A stretch of DNA of 64,000 nucleotides from Glandiceps talaboti (lineage: Eukaryota; Hemichordata; Enteropneusta; Spengelidae), in NCBI RefSeq assembly GCF_964340395.1, contig NC_135555.1:26222725-26286724 (forward strand), read 5' to 3'. Numbering within the stretch: position 1 is the stretch's first letter; each line of letters opens with the position of its first letter. Both the position numbers and the translations under genes were made by a program. The notes beneath the pieces were generated by a model. It saw only the letters and a program-made list of their open reading frames with translations. It was not told the DNA's origin and ran no database searches. This document shows, piece after piece, positions 52,401-64,000 of the stretch.

Positions 52401-55400
52401 CCATGATGTAGTCAGTGCTATGGCAATGGTCCGGCCATGATGTAGTCGGTGCTAAGGCAATGGTCCGGCCATGATGTAGTCAGTGCTAAGGCAATGGTCC
52501 AGCTATGATGTAGTCAGTGCTAAGGCAATGGTCCGGCAATGATGTAGTCAGTGCTAAGTAATGGTCCAGCCATGATTTAGTCAGTACTAAGGCAGTGGTC
52601 CAGCCATGATGTAGTCAGTGCTAAGGTAGTGGTCCCGCTATAATTTAGTCAGTGCTAAGGCAATGGTCCAGCTATGTTGTAGACAGTGCTAAGGCAATGG
52701 TCCGGCCATGATGTAGTCAGTGCTAAGGCAATGGTCCAGCTATGATATAGTCAGTGCTAAGGCAATGGTCCCGCTATGATTTAGTCAGTGCTAAGGCAGT
52801 GGTACGGCCATTATGTAGTCAGTGCTAAGGCAATGGTCCGGCAATGATGTAGTCAGTGCTAACTAAGGCAATAGTCCAGCTCTGATGTAGTCAGTGCTAA
52901 GGCAATGGTCTAGCAATGATGTAGTCAGTGCTAAGGCAATTGTCCAGCCAAGCTTTAGTCAGTGTTAAAGCAATGGTCCAGCCATGATGTAGTCAGTGCC
53001 AAGGCAGTGGTCACGCTATGATGTAGTCAGTGCTAAGGCAATGGTCCGGCAATGATGTAGTCAGTGCTAACTAAGGCAATGGTCCAGCTCTGATGTAGTC
53101 AGTGCTAAGGCAATGGTCTGGCAATGATGTAGTCAGTGCTAAGGCAATGATCCAGTCATGATGTAGTCAGTGCTAAGGCAATGGCCGAGCCATGATTTAG
53201 TCAGTGCTAAGGCAATGGTCCAGCCATGATGTAGTCAGTGCCAAGGCAGTGGTGCCGCTATGATGTAGTCAGTGCTACGGCAATGGTCCAGCCATGATTT
53301 AGTCAGTGCTAAGGCAATGGTCCAGCTATGATGTAGTCAGTGCTAAGGCAATGGTCTGGCCATGATGTAGTCAGTGCTAAGGCAATGGTCCGGCCATGAT
53401 ATAGTCAGTGCTAAGACAATGATGTAGTCAGTGCCAAGGCAGTGGTCCCGCTATGATGTAGTCAGTGCTAAGCAATGGTCCAGCCATGATGTAGTCAATG
53501 CTAAGGCAATGGTCCGGCCATGGTGTAGTCTGTGCTAAGCCAATGGCCCAGCTATGATGTAGTCAGTGCTAAGGCAATGGTCCAGCTATGATGTAGTCAG
53601 TGCTAAGGCAATGGTCCAGCTATGATGTAGTCAGTGCTAAGGCAATAGTCCGGCAATGATGTAGCCAGTGCTAAGGCAATGGTCCAGCTAAGATGTAGTA
53701 AGTGCTAAGGCAATGGTCCGGCCAATATGTAGTCAGTGCTAAGGCAATGGTCCAGCTAAGACGTAGTAAGTGCTGAGGCAGTGGTCCAGCTATGATATAG
53801 TCAGTGCTGAAGCAATGGTCCAGCTAAGATGTAGTCAGTGCTAAGGCAATGGTCCGACAATGATGTAGTCAGTGCTAAGGCAATGGTGTAGTCAGTGCTA
53901 AGGCAATGGCCTAGCTATGATATAGTCAGTGCTATGGCATTAGTCCGGCAATGATGTAGTCAGTGCTAACTAAGGCAATGGTCCAGCTAAGATGTAGTAA
54001 GTGCTAAGGCAATGGTCCAGCTATGATGTGGTCAGTGCTAAGGCAATGATCCAGTCATGATGTAGTCAGTGCTAAGGCAATGGCCGAGCCATGATTTAGT
54101 CAGTGCTAAGGCAATGGTCCAGCCATGATGTAGTCAGTGCCAAGGCAGTGGTGCCGCTATGATGTAGTCAGTGCTACGGCAATGGTCCAGCCATGATGTA
54201 GTCAGTGCTAAGGCAATGGTCCAGCTATGATGTAGTCAGTGCTAAGGCAATGGTCCACCATGATGTAGTCAGTGCTACGGCAATGATCCAGCCATGATGT
54301 AGTCAGTGCTAAGGCAATGGTCCGGCCATGATATAGTCAGTGATAAGGCAATGGTCCGGCCATGATATAGTCAGTGCTAAGGCAATGGTCCGGCCATGAT
54401 GTAGTCGGTGCTAAGGCAATGGTCCGGCCATGATGTAGTCGGTGCTAAGGCAATGGTCCGGCCATGATATAGTCAGTGCTAAGGCAATGATGTAGTCAGT
54501 GCCAAGGCAGTGGTCCCGCTATGATGTAGTCAGTGCTAAGGCAATGGTTCAGCCATGATGTAGTCAGTGCTAAGGCAATGGTCCGGCCATGATATAGTCA
54601 GTGCTAAGGCAATGATGTAGTCAGTGCCAAGGCAGTGGTCCCGCTATGATGTAGTCAGTGCTAAGGCAATGGTCCAGCCATGATGTAGTCAATGCTAAGG
54701 CAATGGTCCGGCCATGGTGTAGTCTGTGCTAAGCCAATGGCCCAGCTATGATGTAGTCAGTGCTAAGGCAATGGTCCAGCTATGATGTAGTCAGTGCTAA
54801 GGCAATGGTCCAGCTATGATGTAGTCAGTGCTAAGGTAATAGTCCGGCAATGATGTAGCCAGTGCTAAGGCAATGGTCCAGCTAAGATGTAGTAAGTGCT
54901 AAGGCAATGGTCCGGCCATGATGTAGTCAGTGCTAAGGCAAAGGTCCAACTAAGATGTAGTAAGTGCTAAGGCAATGGTCCGACAATGATGTAGTCAGTG
55001 CTAAAGCAATGGTCCAGCTAAGATGTAGTCAGTGCTAAGGCAATAGTCCGACAATGATGTAGTCAGTGCTAAGGCAATGGTGTAGTCAGTGCTAAGGCAA
55101 TGGCCCAGCTATGATATAGTCAGTGCTAAGGCAATGGTCCAGCTATGATGTAGTCAGTGCTAAGGCAATGGTCCAGCTATGATGTAGTCAGTGCTAAGGC
55201 AATGGTCCAGCTATGATGTAGTCAGTGCTAAGGCAATGGTCCAGCTTAGATGTAGTCAGTGCTATGGTAATAGTCCGGCAATGATGTAGTCAGTGCTAAC
55301 TAAGGCAATGGTCCAGCTAAGATGTAGTAAGTGCTAAGGCAATGGTCCAGCTATGATGTAGTCAGTGCTAAGGCAATGATCCAGTCATGATTTAGTCAGT

Positions 55401-58400
55401 GCTAAGGCAATGGTCCAGCCATGATGTAGTCAGTGCCAAGGCAGTGGTGCCGCTATGATGTAGTCAGTGCTACGGCAATGGTCCAGCCATGATTTAGTTA
55501 GTGCTAAGGCAATGGTCCAGCTATGATGTAGTCAGTGCTAAGGCAATGGTGTAGTCAGTGCCAAGGCAGTGGTCCCGCTATGATGTAGTCAGTGCTAAGG
55601 CAATGGTCCAGCCATGATGTAGTCAGTGCTAAGGCAATGGTCCGGCCATGATGTAGTCAGTGCTAAGGCAATGGTCCATCTATGATGTAGTCAGTGCTAA
55701 GGCAATGGTCCGGCCATGATGTAGCCAGTGCTAAGGCAATGGTCCAGCCATGATGTAGTCGGTGCTAAGGCAATGGTCCGGCCATGATGTAGTCGGTGCT
55801 AAGGCAATGGTCCGGCCATGATGTAGTCGGTGCTAAGGCAATGGTCCAGCCATGATGTAGTCAGTGCTATGGCAATGGTCCGGCCATGATGTAGTCGGTG
55901 CTAAGGCAATGGTCCGGCCATGATGTAGTCGGTGCTAAGGCAATGGTCCAGCCATGATGTAGTCAGTGCTATGGCAATGGTCCGGCCATGATGTAGTCGG
56001 TGCTAAGGTAGTGGTCCCGCTTTAATTTAGTCAGTGCTAAGGCAATGGTCCAGCTATGTTGTAGACAGTGCTAAGGCAATGGTCAATCTATGTGATAGTC
56101 AGTGCTAAAGTAATGGTCTGGCCATGATGTAGTCAGTGCTAAGGCAATGGTCCGGCCATGATGTAGTCAGTGCTAAGGCAATGGTCCGGCCATGATGTAG
56201 TCGGTGCTAAGGCAATGGTCCGGCCATGATGTAGTCGGTGCTAAGGCAATGGTCCAGCCATGATGTAGTCAGTGCTATGGCAATGGTCCGGCCATGATGT
56301 AGTCGGTGCTAAGGCAATGGTCCGGCCATGATGTAGTCAGTGCTAAGGCAATGGTGTAGTCAGTGCCAAGGCAGTGGTCCCGCTATGATGTAGTCAGTGC
56401 TAAGGCAATGGTCCAGCTATGATGTAGTCAGTGCTAAGGCAATGGTCCGGCCATGATGTAGTCAGTGCTAAGGCAATGGTCCAGCTATGATATAGTCAGT
56501 GCTAAGGCAATGGTCCCGCTATGATTTAGTCAGTGCTAAGGCAGTGGTCCGGCCATGATGTAGTCAGTGCTAAGGCAATTGTCCCGCTATGGTTTAGTCA
56601 GTGCTAAGGCAGTGGTCCGGCCATGATGTAGTCATGCTAAGGCAATGGTCCAGCCATGATGTAGTCAGTGCTACGGCAATGGTTCAGCCATGATGTAGTC
56701 AGTGCTAAGGCAATGGTCCGGCCATGATATAGTCAGTGATAAGGCAATGGTCCGGCCATGATGTAGTCAGTGCTAAGGCAATGGTCCGACCATGATGTAG
56801 TCGGTGCTAAGGCAATGGTCCGGCCATGATATAGTCAGTGCTAAGGCAATGATGTAGTCAGTGCCAAGGCAGTGGTCCCGCTATGATGTAGTCAGTGCTA
56901 AGGCAATGGTCCAGCCATGATGTAGTCAATGCTAAGGCAGTGGTCCGGCCATGGTGTAGTCTGTGCTAAGCCAATGGCCCAGCTATGATGTAGTCAGTGC
57001 TAAGGCAATGGTCCAGCTATGATGTAGTCAGTGCTAAGGCAATAGTCCGGCAATGATGTAGCCAGTGCTAAGGCAATGGTCCAGCTAAGATGTAGTAAGT
57101 GCTAAGGCAATGGTCCGGCCATGATGTAGTCAGTGCTAAGGCAATGGTCCAGCTAAGATGTAGTAAGTGCTAAGGCAATGGTCCAGCTATGATGTAGTCA
57201 GTGCTAAGGCAATGGTCCAGCTATGATGTAGTCAGTGCTAAGGCAATGGTCCAGCTATGATGTAGTCAGTGCTAAGGCAATGGTCCAGCTATGATGTAGT
57301 CAGTGCTAAGGCAATGGTCCAGCTTAGATGTAGTCAGTGCTATGGTAATAGTCCGGCAATGATGTAGTCAGTGCTAACTAAGGCAATGGTCCAGCTAAGA
57401 TGTAGTAAGTGCTAAGGCAATGGTCCAGCTATGATGTAGTCAGTGCTAAGGCAATGATCCAGTCATGATTTAGTCAGTGCTAAGGCAATGATCCAGCCAT
57501 GATGTAGTCAGTGCCAAGGCAGTGGTGCCGCTATGATGTAGTCAGTGCTACGGCAATGGTCCAGCCATGATTTAGTTAGTGCTAAGGCAATGGTCCAGCT
57601 ATGATGTAGTCAGTGCTAAGGCAATGGTCCGGCAATGATGTAGTCAGTGCTAAGCAATTGTCCAGCCATGATTTAGTCAGTGCTAAGGCAGTGGTCCAGC
57701 CATGATGTAGTCAGTGCTAAGGTAGTGGTCCCGCTATAATTTAGTCAGTGCTAAGGCAATGGTCCAGCTATGTTGTAGACAGAGCTATGGCAATGGTCAA
57801 TCTATGTGATAGTCAGTGCTAAAGCAATGCCGGTCTGGCCATGATGTAGTCAGTGCTAAGGCAATGTTCCAGCTATGATGTAGTCAATGCATAGGCAATG
57901 GTCCCGCTATGATGTAGTCAGTGCTAAGGCAATGGTCCGACAATGTAGTTAGTGCTAAGGCAATGGTCCAGCTAAGATGTAGTCAATGCTAAGGCAATGG
58001 TCCGACAATGATGTAGTCAGTGCTTAGGCAATGGTCCAGCTAAGATGTAGTAAGTGCTAAGGCAATGATCCAGTCATGATGTAGTCAGTGCTAAGGCAAT
58101 GGTCCAGCTAAGATGTAGTAAGTGCTAAGGCAATGGTCCAGCTATGATGTAGTCAGTGCTAAGGCAATGATCCAGTCATGATGTAGTCAGTGCTAAGGCA
58201 ATGGCCCAGCCATGATTTAGTCAGTGCTAAGGCAATGGTCCAGCCATGATTTAGTCAGTGCTAAGACAGTGGTCCAGCCATGATGTAGTCCGTGCTAAGG
58301 TAGTGGTCCCGCTATAATTTAGTCAGTGCTAAGGCAATGGTCCAGCTATGTTGTAGACAGTGCTAAGGCAATGGTCAATCTATGTGATAGTCAGTGCTAA

Positions 58401-61090
58401 AGCAATGGTCTGGCCATGATGTAGTCAGTGCTAAGGCAATGCTCCGGCAATGATGTAGTCAGTGCTAACTAAGGCAATGGTCCAGCTCTGATGTAGTCGG
58501 TGCTAAGGCAATGGTCCAGCCATGATGTAGTCAGTGCTATGGCAATGGTCCGGCCATGATGTATTCGGTGCTAAGGCAATGGTCCGGCCATGATGTAGTC
58601 AGTGCTAAGGCAATGGTCCAGCTATGATGTAGTCAGTGCTAAGGCAATGGTCCGGCAATGATGTAGTCAGTGCTAAGTAATGGTCCAGCCATGATTTAGT
58701 CAGTACTAAGGCAGTGGTCCAGCCATGATGTAGTCAGTGCTAAGGTAGTGGTCCCGCTATAATTTAGTCAGTGCTAAGGCAATGGTCCAGCTATGTTGTA
58801 GACAGTGCTAAGGCAATGGTCCGGCCATGATGTAGTCAGTGCTAAGGCAATGGTCCAGCTATGATATAGTCAGTGCTAAGGCAATGGTCTCGCTATGATT
58901 TAGTCAGTGCTAAGGCAGTGGTACGGCCATTATGTAGTCAGTGCTAAGGCAATGGTCCGGCAATGATGTAGTCAGTGCTAACTAAGGCAATGGTCCAGCT
59001 CTGATGTAGTCAGTGCTAAGGCAATGGTCTGGCAATGATGTAGTCAGTGCTAAGGCAATTGTCCAGCCAAGCTTTAGTCAGTGTTAAAGCAATGGTCCAG
59101 CCATGATGTAGTCAGTGCCAAGGCAGTGGTCACGCTATGATGTAGTCAGTGCTAAGGCAATGGTCCGGCAATGATGTAGTCAGTGCTAACTAAGGCAATG
59201 GTCCAGCTCTGATGTAGTCAGTGCTAAGGCAATGGTCTGGCAATGATGTAGTCAGTGCTAAGGCAATGATCCAGTCATGATGTAGTCAGTGCTAAGGCAA
59301 TGGCCGAGCCATGATTTAGTCAGTGCTAAGGCAATGGTCCAGCCATGATGTAGTCAGTGCCAAGGCAGTGGTGCCGCTATGATGTAGTCAGTGCTACGGC
59401 AATGGTCCAGCCATGATTTAGTCAGTGCTAAGGCAATGGTCCAGCTATGATGTAGTCAGTGCTAAGGCAATGGTCTGGCCATGATGTAGTCAGTGCTAAG
59501 GCAATGGTCCGGCCATGATATACTCAGTGCTAAGACAATGATGTAGTCAGTGCCAAGGCAGTGGTCCCGCTATGATGTAGTCAGTGCTAAGCAATGGTCC
59601 AGCCATGATGTAGTCAATGCTAAGGCAATGGTCCGGCCATGGTGTAGTCTGTGCTAAGCCAATGGCCCAGCTATGATGTAGTCAGTGCTAAGGCAATGGT
59701 CCAGCTATGATGTAGTCAGTGCTAAGGCAATGGTCCAGCTATGATGTAGTCAGTGCTAAGGCAATAGTCCGGCAATGATGTAGCCAGTGCTAAGGCAATG
59801 GTCCAGCTAAGATGTAGTAAGTGCTAAGGCAATGGTCCGGCCAATATGTAGTCAGTGCTAAGGCAATGGTCCAGCTAAGACGTAGTAAGTGCTGAGGCAA
59901 TGGTCCAGCTATGATGTAGTCAGTGCTAACTAAGGCAATGGTCCAGCTAAGATGTAGTAAGTGCTAAGGCAATGGTCCAGCTATGATGTGGTCAGTGCTA
60001 AGGCAATGATCCAGTCATGATGTAGTCAGTGCTAAGGCAATGGCCGAGCCATGATTTAGTCAGTGCTAAGGCAATGGTCCAGCCATGATGTAGTCAGTGC
60101 CAAGGCAGTGGTGCCGCTATGATGTAGTCAGTGCTACGGCAATGGTCCAGCCATGATGTAGTCAGTGCTAAGGCAATGGTCCAGCTATGATGTAGTCAGT
60201 GCTAAGGCAATGGTCCACCATGATGTAGTCAGTGCTACGGCAATGATCCAGCCATGATGTAGTCAGTGCTAAGGCAATGGTCCGGCCATGATATAGTCAG
60301 TGATAAGGCAATGGTCCGGCCATGATATAGTCAGTGCTAAGGCAATGGTCCGGCCATGATGTAGTCGGTGCTAAGGCAATGGTCCGGCCATGATGTAGTC
60401 GGTGCTAAGGCAATGGTCCGGCCATGATATAGTCAGTGCTAAGGCAATGATGTAGTCAGTGCCAAGGCAGTGGTCCCGCTATGATGTAGTCAGTGCTAAG
60501 GCAATGGTCCAGCCATGATGTAGTCAGTGCTAAGGCAATGGTCCGGCCATGATATAGTCAGTGCTAAGGCAATGATGTAGTCAGTGCCAAGGCAGTGGTC
60601 CCGCTATGATGTAGTCAGTGCTAAGGCAATGGTCCAGCCATGATGTAGTCAATGCTAAGGCAATGGTCCGGCCATGGTGTAGTCTGTGCTAAGCCAATGG
60701 CCCAGCTATGATGTAGTCAGTGCTAAGGCAATGGTCCAGCTATGATGTAGTCAGTGCTAAGGCAATGGTCCAGCTATGATGTAGTCAGTGCTAAGGTAAT
60801 AGTCCGGCAATGATGTAGCCAGTGCTAAGGCAATGGTCCAGCTAAGATGTAGTAAGTGCTAAGGCAATGGTCCGGCCATGATGTAGTCAGTGCTAAGGCA
60901 AAGGTCCAGCTAAGATGTAGTAAGTGCTAAGGCAATGGTCCGACAATGATGTAGTCAGTGCTAAAGCAATGGTCCAGCTAAGATGTAGTCAGTGCTAAGG
61001 CAATAGTCCGACAATGATGTAGTCAGTGCTAAGGCAATGGTGTAGTCAGTGCTAAGGCAATGGCCCAGCTATGATATAGTCAGTGCTATG
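49431..61090. repeat. 5.6-kb block copied in the 34-bp array, offset 6119 bp
   Basis: The segment at about 49431-55130 recurs at about 55550-61090. Markers: TGTAGTCAGTGCCAAGG at 49431 and 55550, the odd token GCAATGCCGGTCTGGCC near 51711 and 57830, and GTACGGCCATTATG at 52802 and 58921, all 6119 apart. The second copy lacks about 159 bp after 59917, so the offset becomes 5960 to the end. Differences are few, so the copy is recent or homogenised. Confidence 0.85.
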
Positions 61091-64000
61091 GTAATAGTCC
61101 GGCAATGATGTAGTCAGTGCTAACTAAGGCAATGGTCCAGCTAAGATGTAGTAAGTGCTAAGGCAATGGTCAGCTATGATGTGGTCAGTGCTAAGGCAAT
61201 GATCCAGTCATGATGTAGTCAGTGCTAAGGCAATGGCCGAGCCATGATTTAGTCAGTGCTAAGGCAATGGTCCAGCCATGATGTAGTCAGTGCCAAGGCA
61301 GTGGTGCCGCTATGATGTAGTCAGTGCTACGGCAATGGTCCAGCCATGATTTAGTCAGTGCTAAGGCAATGGTCCAGCTATGATGTAGTCAGTGCTAAGG
61401 CAATGGTCCGGCAATGATGTAGTCAGTGCTAAGGCAATTGTCCAGCCATGATTTGGTCAGTGCTAAGGCAGTGGTCCAGCCATGATGTAGTCAGTGCTAA
61501 GGTAGTGGTCCCGCTATAATTTAGTCAGTGCTAAGGCAATGGTCCGGCCATGATATAGTCAGTGCTAAGGCAATGGTCTGGCCATGATGTAGTCAGTGCT
61601 AAGGCAATGGTCCGGCCATGATATAGTCACTGCTAAGGCAATGGTCCGGCCATGGTGTAGTCTGTGCTAAGCCAATGGCCCAGCTATGATGTAGTCAGTG
61701 CTAAGGCAATGGTCCGGCTATGATGTAGTCAGTGCTAAGGCAATGGTCCAGCTATGATGTAGTCAGTGCTAAGGCAATAGTCCGGCAATGATGTAGCCAG
61801 TGCTAAGGCAATGGTCCAGCTAAGATGTAGTAAGTGCTAAGGCAATGGTCCGGCCATGATGTAGTCAGTGCTAAGGCAATGGTCCAGCTAGGATGTAGTA
61901 AGTGCTGAGGCAATGGTCCAGCTATGATATAGTCAGTGCTAAAGCAATGGTCCAGCTAAGATGTAGTCAGTGCTAAGGCAATGGTCCGACAATGATGTAG
62001 TCAGTGCTAAGGCAATGGTGTAGTCAGTGCTAAGGCAATGGCCTAGCTATGATATAGTCAGTGCTATGGTAATAGTCCGGCAATGATGTAGTCAGTGCTA
62101 ACTAAGGCAATGGTCCAGCTAAGATGTAGTAAGTGCTAAGGCAATGGTCCAGCTATGATGTGGTCAGTGCTAAGGCAATGATCCAGTCATGATGTAGTCA
62201 GTGCTAAGGCAATGGCCGAGCCATGATTTAGTCAGTGCTAAGGCAATGGTCCAGCCATGATGTAGTCAGTGCCAAGGCAGTGGTGCCGCTACGATGTAGT
62301 CAGTGCTACGGCAATGGTCCAGCCATGATTTAGTCAGTGCTAAGGCAATGGTCCAGCTATGATGTAGTCAGTGCTAAGGCAATGGTCCGGCAATGATGTA
62401 GTCAGTGCTAAGGAATGGTCCAGCCATGATTTAGTCAGTACTAAGGCAGTGGTCCAGCCATGATGTAGTCAGTGCTAAGGTAGTGGTCCCGCTATAATTT
62501 AGTCAGTGCTAAGGCAATGGTCCAGCTATGTGATAGTCAGTGCTAAAGCAATGGTCTGGCCATGATGTAGTCAGTGCTAAGGCAATGGTCCAGCTATGTT
62601 GTAGACAGTGCTAAGGCAATGGTCAATCTATGTGATAGTCAGTGCTAAAGCAATGGTCTGGCCATGATGTAGTCAGTGCTAAGGCAATGGTCCGGCCATG
62701 ATGTAGTCAGTGCTAAGGCAATGGTCCGGCCATGATGTAGTCGGTGCTAAGGCAATGGTCCGGCCATGATGTAGTCGGTGCTAAGGCAATGGTCCGGCCA
62801 TGATGTAGTCGGTGCTAAGGCAATGGTCCAGCCATGATGTAGTCAGTGCTATGGCAATGGTCCGGCCATGATGTAGTCGGTGCTACGGCAATGGTCCGGC
62901 CATGATGTAGTCGGTGCTAAGGCAATGGTCCAGCCATGATGTAGTCGGTGCTAAGGTAGTGGTCCCGCTATAATTTAGTCAGTGCTAAGGCAATGGTCCA
63001 GCTATGTTGTAGACAGTGCTAAGGCAATGGTCAATCTATGTGATAGTCAGTGCTAAAGTAATGGTCTGGCCATGATGTAGTCAGTGCTAAGGCAATGGTC
63101 CGGCCATGATGTAGTCGGTGCTAAGGCAATGGTCCAGCCATGATGTAGTCAGTGCTATGGCAATGGTCCGGCCATGATGTAGTCGGTGCTAAGGCAATGG
63201 TCCGGCCATGATGTAGTCAGTGCTAAGGCAATGGTGTAGTCAGTGCCAAGGCAGTGGTCCCGCTATGATGTAGTCAGTGCTAAGGCAATGGTCCAGCCAT
63301 GATGTAGTCAGTGCTAAGGCAATGGTCCGGCCATGATGTAGTCAGTGCTAAGGCAATGGTCCAGCTATGATGTAGTCAGTGCTAAGGCAATGGTCCGGCC
63401 ATGATGTAGTCAGTGCTAAGGCAATGGTCCAGCTATGATATAGTCAGTGCTAAGGCAATGGTCCCGCTATGATTTAGTCAGTGCTAAGGCAGTGGTCCGG
63501 CCATGATGTAGTCAGTGCTAAGGCAATTGTCCCGCTATGGTTGTCAGTGCTAAGGCAGTGGTCCGGCCATGATGTAGTCATGCTAAGGCAATGGTCCGGC
63601 AATGATGTAGTCAGTGCTAAGGCAATGGTCCAGCCATGATGTAGTCAGTGCTACGGCAATGGTTCAGCCATGATGTAGTCAGTGCTAAGGCAATGGTCCG
63701 GCCATGATATAGTCAGTGATAAGGCAATGGTCCGGCCATGATGTAGTCAGTGCTAAGGCAATGGTCCGACGATGATGTAGTCGGTGCTAAGGCAATGGTC
63801 CGGCCATGATATAGTCAGTGCTAAGGCAATGATGTAGTCAGTGCCAAGGCAGTGGTCCCGCTATGATGTAGTCAGTGCTAAGGCAATGGTCCAGCCATGA
63901 TGTAGTCAATGCTAAGGCAGTGGTCCGGCCATGGTGTAGTCTGTGCTAAGCCAATGGCCCAGCTATGATGTAGTCAGTGCTAAGGCAATGGTCCAGCTAT

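Larger units (their letters stand above)
37208..64000. repeat. 34-bp minisatellite, right block of about 790 units, runs off the window
   Basis: Same unit and orientation as the left block. Variant tokens include CCAAGGCAGTGGTCCCGC, GCTATAATTTAGTC, GTTGTAGACAGTGC, GCTAACTAAGG (38 bp), truncated units (GCAATGATGTAGTC, GCAATGGTGTAGTC) and GTCGGTGC. Their fixed order reveals long copied blocks. Every frame is closed by TGATGTAG-type stops, so it is noncoding. The array is still continuing at 64000. Confidence 0.97.

Overview
The window is animal nuclear DNA. It has spliced genes, secreted C1q-domain proteins, a LINE remnant, a tRNA-derived SINE, a TIR-bounded DNA transposon and very large minisatellites. 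The AT-rich intergenic DNA and paralogous short secreted C1q proteins fit a marine invertebrate with an expanded C1q family (mollusc, brachiopod, annelid or cephalochordate); the species cannot be fixed from the sequence.

About 70% of the window is tandem repeat: a 31-bp array cut by the left edge (1-507), a 39-bp array (4841-21929, about 430 units), and a 34-bp array that starts near 31434 and runs off the right edge (about 30 units left and about 790 right of an inserted transposon). The 39- and 34-bp arrays have higher-order structure: blocks of 1.2-6 kb are themselves copied with few changes (offsets 1236, 3442, 1418, 6352 and 6119 bp).

Only two host genes can be supported well: C1q-domain proteins of 156 and 155 residues on the minus strand at 2012-2482 and 27453-27920, either side of the 39-bp array. 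Each has its whole coding region in one exon. Just upstream of each ATG is a 3' splice site, and further out a matching CTAG|GTAA donor with a TATA-like box about 30 bp before a likely start site. They look like a duplicated pair sharing a 5'-UTR intron.

Between 21930 and 31433 lie a diverged 232-bp direct repeat, a 44-bp AT-rich repeat, a decayed LINE, a SINE, several CATA/CAGA microsatellites and otherwise featureless DNA.

The most notable object is a 4766-bp element at 32442-37207 inserted into one unit of the 34-bp array. It has imperfect terminal inverted repeats beginning CCCTTACC, a 2-bp GT target duplication, 20-22 bp subterminal repeats at both ends, and apparently divergent coding exons around a shared central region. 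I could not identify its protein family.
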